This document shows, one piece after another, positions 5,036 through 6,444 of a DNA stretch of 6,444 nt. Source of the DNA: Clostridiales bacterium. GTDB taxonomy: Bacteria > Bacillota > Clostridia > Oscillospirales > Acutalibacteraceae. The stretch spans positions 1 to 6,444 of the forward strand of contig JAAZFZ010000080.1 in the NCBI GenBank assembly GCA_012511485.1, read 5' to 3'. A program made the translations under genes and the position numbers. Position 1 is the stretch's first letter. Every line of letters begins with the position of its first letter. The notes beneath the pieces are model-generated. The model was not told where the DNA came from. It made no database searches and saw only the letters and a program-made list of their open reading frames with translations.

Positions 5036-6415
5036 TCAATTAATCTTTGGAAGCTCCTCAAAGGCTTTCTGAAGGTCTTCATCAGAAGGGATATAGTCTG
5101 ACATGGTATTGTTTAAAAATGACTCATATGCAGACATATCAAAATATCCTGTTCCTGTCAGACCGAAAAGAATTGTTTTTTCCTCTCCGCTTTCTTTACA
5201 CTTAATTGCCTCGTCAACAGCGACACAGATTGCATGTGAAGATTCCGGAGCCGGGAGTATTCCCTCACAGCGGGCAAAATTGACAGCCGATTCAAAAACC
5301 TTTGTCTGTTCAACAGCCCTTGCCTCATCAAGTAATCCGTCATAATAAAGCTTGCTGAGTATCGGCGACATTCCGTGATATCTTAGACCGCCTGCATGGT
5401 TTGAGGACGGCTGGAATCCGCATCCGAGAGTGTACATTTTGGCAAGAGGAGTTACTTTACCGGTATCGCAAAAATCATATGCATATTTGCCGCGGGTCAT
5501 TGATGGGCAGGATGCAGGTTCAACAGCAATGAAATATGGGTTCCTTTTACCCTCAAGCTTATCCTTCATAAACGGAGCAATAAGCCCGCCAAGATTTGAG
5601 CCGCCACCGGCACAGCCGATAATGATATCGGGGTATTCGTCATACATTTCCATTGCAGCCTTTGACTCAAGACCCACAATCGACTGATGAAGCAAAACCT
5701 GATTGAGAACGGAGCCAAGTACATAGCGGGAATTCGTAGCGGTTACCGCAGCCTCAACAGCCTCCGAAATTGCGCATCCCAGGGAGCCTCCCGTGCCGGG
5801 GAATTTTTCAAGAATTGCACGCCCTACATTTGTTGTTTCACTCGGGCTTGGGATTATATTTGCGCCACAGGTTTCAATGATGCTTTTACGGTAGGGTTTC
5901 TGGTTATAGCTGGTCTTTACCATATAAACCGTCAACGGCATTTTATAATATGCGCATGCCATTGATAATGCCGTACCCCATTGTCCTGCCCCCGTTTCAG
6001 TTGTCAGGCCGTCAATGCCCTCCTCCTTGGCATAATATACCTGCGGAATTGCCGAATTGAGCTTGTGGCTTCCTGATGTGTTGTTTCCCTCAAATTTGTA
6101 ATAAATCTTTGCGGGTGTTCCGAGCTCCTTCTCCAGGCAGTATGCACGAATAAGAGGGGAGGGTCGGCACATTTTATAGAATTCAATAACGCTTTCAGGT
6201 ATATCGATATATCTGGTTTTATTATCCATTTCCTGATGCGAAAGTGCTTTGCAAAAAATCGGATAAAGCTCCTCCTCTTTAAGCTCCTCATGTGTTCCGG
6301 GGTTAAGCATCGGGTCAGGAAGCTCCTTCATATCTGCTCTGATATTATACCATTGCCTGGGGATTAGCTCCTCGGGAAGATTAATTCGGTAGGGGATGTT
6401 TTTGTTGTTTGACAT
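5036..6415 (-). CDS. trpB: TrpB2-type tryptophan synthase beta-like PLP enzyme
   Basis: A 459-residue cytoplasmic fold-type II PLP enzyme, read on the - strand from ATG at 6415 to TGA at 5038-5036. Key sites: RPSPLIRA (84-91), FEGNNTSGSHKLNSA (108-122) with the Schiff-base Lys118, TETGAGQWG (139-147) with the catalytic Glu140, the PLP-phosphate loop GCAGGGSN (267-274), and C-terminal GTGYFDMSAY (421-430). Length and the EGNNTSGSHK pattern fit the TrpB2 (TrpB-related) group; ordinary TrpB1 is about 400 residues with an HTGAHK-type site. TrpB joins indole and L-serine to make L-tryptophan; some TrpB2 enzymes are reported to use O-phosphoserine. No trpA or other trp gene is seen in the window, so it probably works alone, perhaps in indole salvage. 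That role is inference. The gene looks intact. The promoter and any trp leader lie beyond the right edge. Confidence 0.92.
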   Translation of the reverse strand: MSNNKNIPYRINLPEELIPRQWYNIRADMKELPDPMLNPGTHEELKEEELYPIFCKALSHQEMDNKTRYIDIPESVIEFYKMCRPSPLIRAYCLEKELGTPAKIYYKFEGNNTSGSHKLNSAIPQVYYAKEEGIDGLTTETGAGQWGTALSMACAYYKMPLTVYMVKTSYNQKPYRKSIIETCGANIIPSPSETTNVGRAILEKFPGTGGSLGCAISEAVEAAVTATNSRYVLGSVLNQVLLHQSIVGLESKAAMEMYDEYPDIIIGCAGGGSNLGGLIAPFMKDKLEGKRNPYFIAVEPASCPSMTRGKYAYDFCDTGKVTPLAKMYTLGCGFQPSSNHAGGLRYHGMSPILSKLYYDGLLDEARAVEQTKVFESAVNFARCEGILPAPESSHAICVAVDEAIKCKESGEEKTILFGLTGTGYFDMSAYESFLNNTMSDYIPSDEDLQKAFEELPKIN

Positions 6416-6423
6416 TTCATATT

Positions 6424-6429
6424 CTCCTT
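6424..6429 (-). promoter_or_regulatory. Strong ribosome binding site of the trpB-like gene
   Basis: Read on the - strand, AAGGAG lies 8 bases before the ATG at 6415-6413. A nearer out-of-frame ATG (6420-6418) is not used, because it leads into another frame. Only 15 bases remain upstream in the window, so the promoter is not visible. Confidence 0.85.
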
Positions 6430-6444
6430 TCAGAATTTAATTAC

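Noticed and set aside
4864..5082. Open frame of 72 codons on the - strand spanning the SDR end, the hairpin and the trpB-like end
   Set aside because: It would cross the inverted repeat and both 3' gene ends; basic, low-complexity translation and no RBS, so a chance frame is more likely than a small gene.
5687..5965. Open frame of 92 codons on the + strand antisense to the trpB-like gene
   Set aside because: Composition follows the opposite-strand codons of conserved TrpB sites, and nothing in it resembles a known protein.
6004..6291. Open frame of 95 codons on the - strand within the trpB-like gene
   Set aside because: Same strand, different frame, rich in Arg and Ser from frame-shifted codons; the trpB-like frame is continuous through it, so this is not a frameshifted fragment.

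Overview
The window (about 6.4 kb, moderate-to-low GC, purine-rich Shine-Dalgarno sites such as AAGGAG, one TTG start, short intergenic gaps) looks like chromosomal DNA from an anaerobic Gram-positive bacterium of the Clostridia, probably a gut or rumen type. That placement is inferred from gene style and protein families, not from a marker gene. I see no rRNA, tRNA, CRISPR array, insertion sequence or phage gene.

Left region (1-4057, all + strand): a tight gene run that reads as one operon. In order it holds the 3' part of an alpha/beta-hydrolase-like gene (start outside the window), a GPH/MFS sugar-type symporter, an esterase of the Esterase D/EstA type with a complete Ser-Asp-His triad, and a three-part PHP-domain metallohydrolase of the CehA/McbA type that starts at TTG and is probably translationally coupled to the esterase. 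Gaps are 45, 26 and 4 bases, and the run ends at a hairpin plus T-tract. The grouping of one importer with three hydrolases suggests uptake of a small ester- or phosphoester-bearing compound, possibly glycosidic, followed by cytoplasmic cleavage. The substrate cannot be read from the sequence.

Middle region (4058-4923, + strand): a roughly 95-base gap with no convincing promoter, then a classical short-chain dehydrogenase/reductase with complete cofactor and catalytic motifs. The terminator before it suggests a separate transcription unit.

Right region (4924-6444): a convergent gap with a strong inverted repeat, then on the - strand a stand-alone TrpB2-type tryptophan synthase beta-like PLP enzyme with its own strong RBS at the window's right edge. 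No trpA or other trp gene is visible.

Most genes belong to known families. The points most worth checking are the esterase/transporter/PHP operon as a possible uncharacterised catabolic unit, the altered cation-site residues in the GPH transporter, the CxxC beside the PHP active site, and the reaction of the orphan TrpB2.
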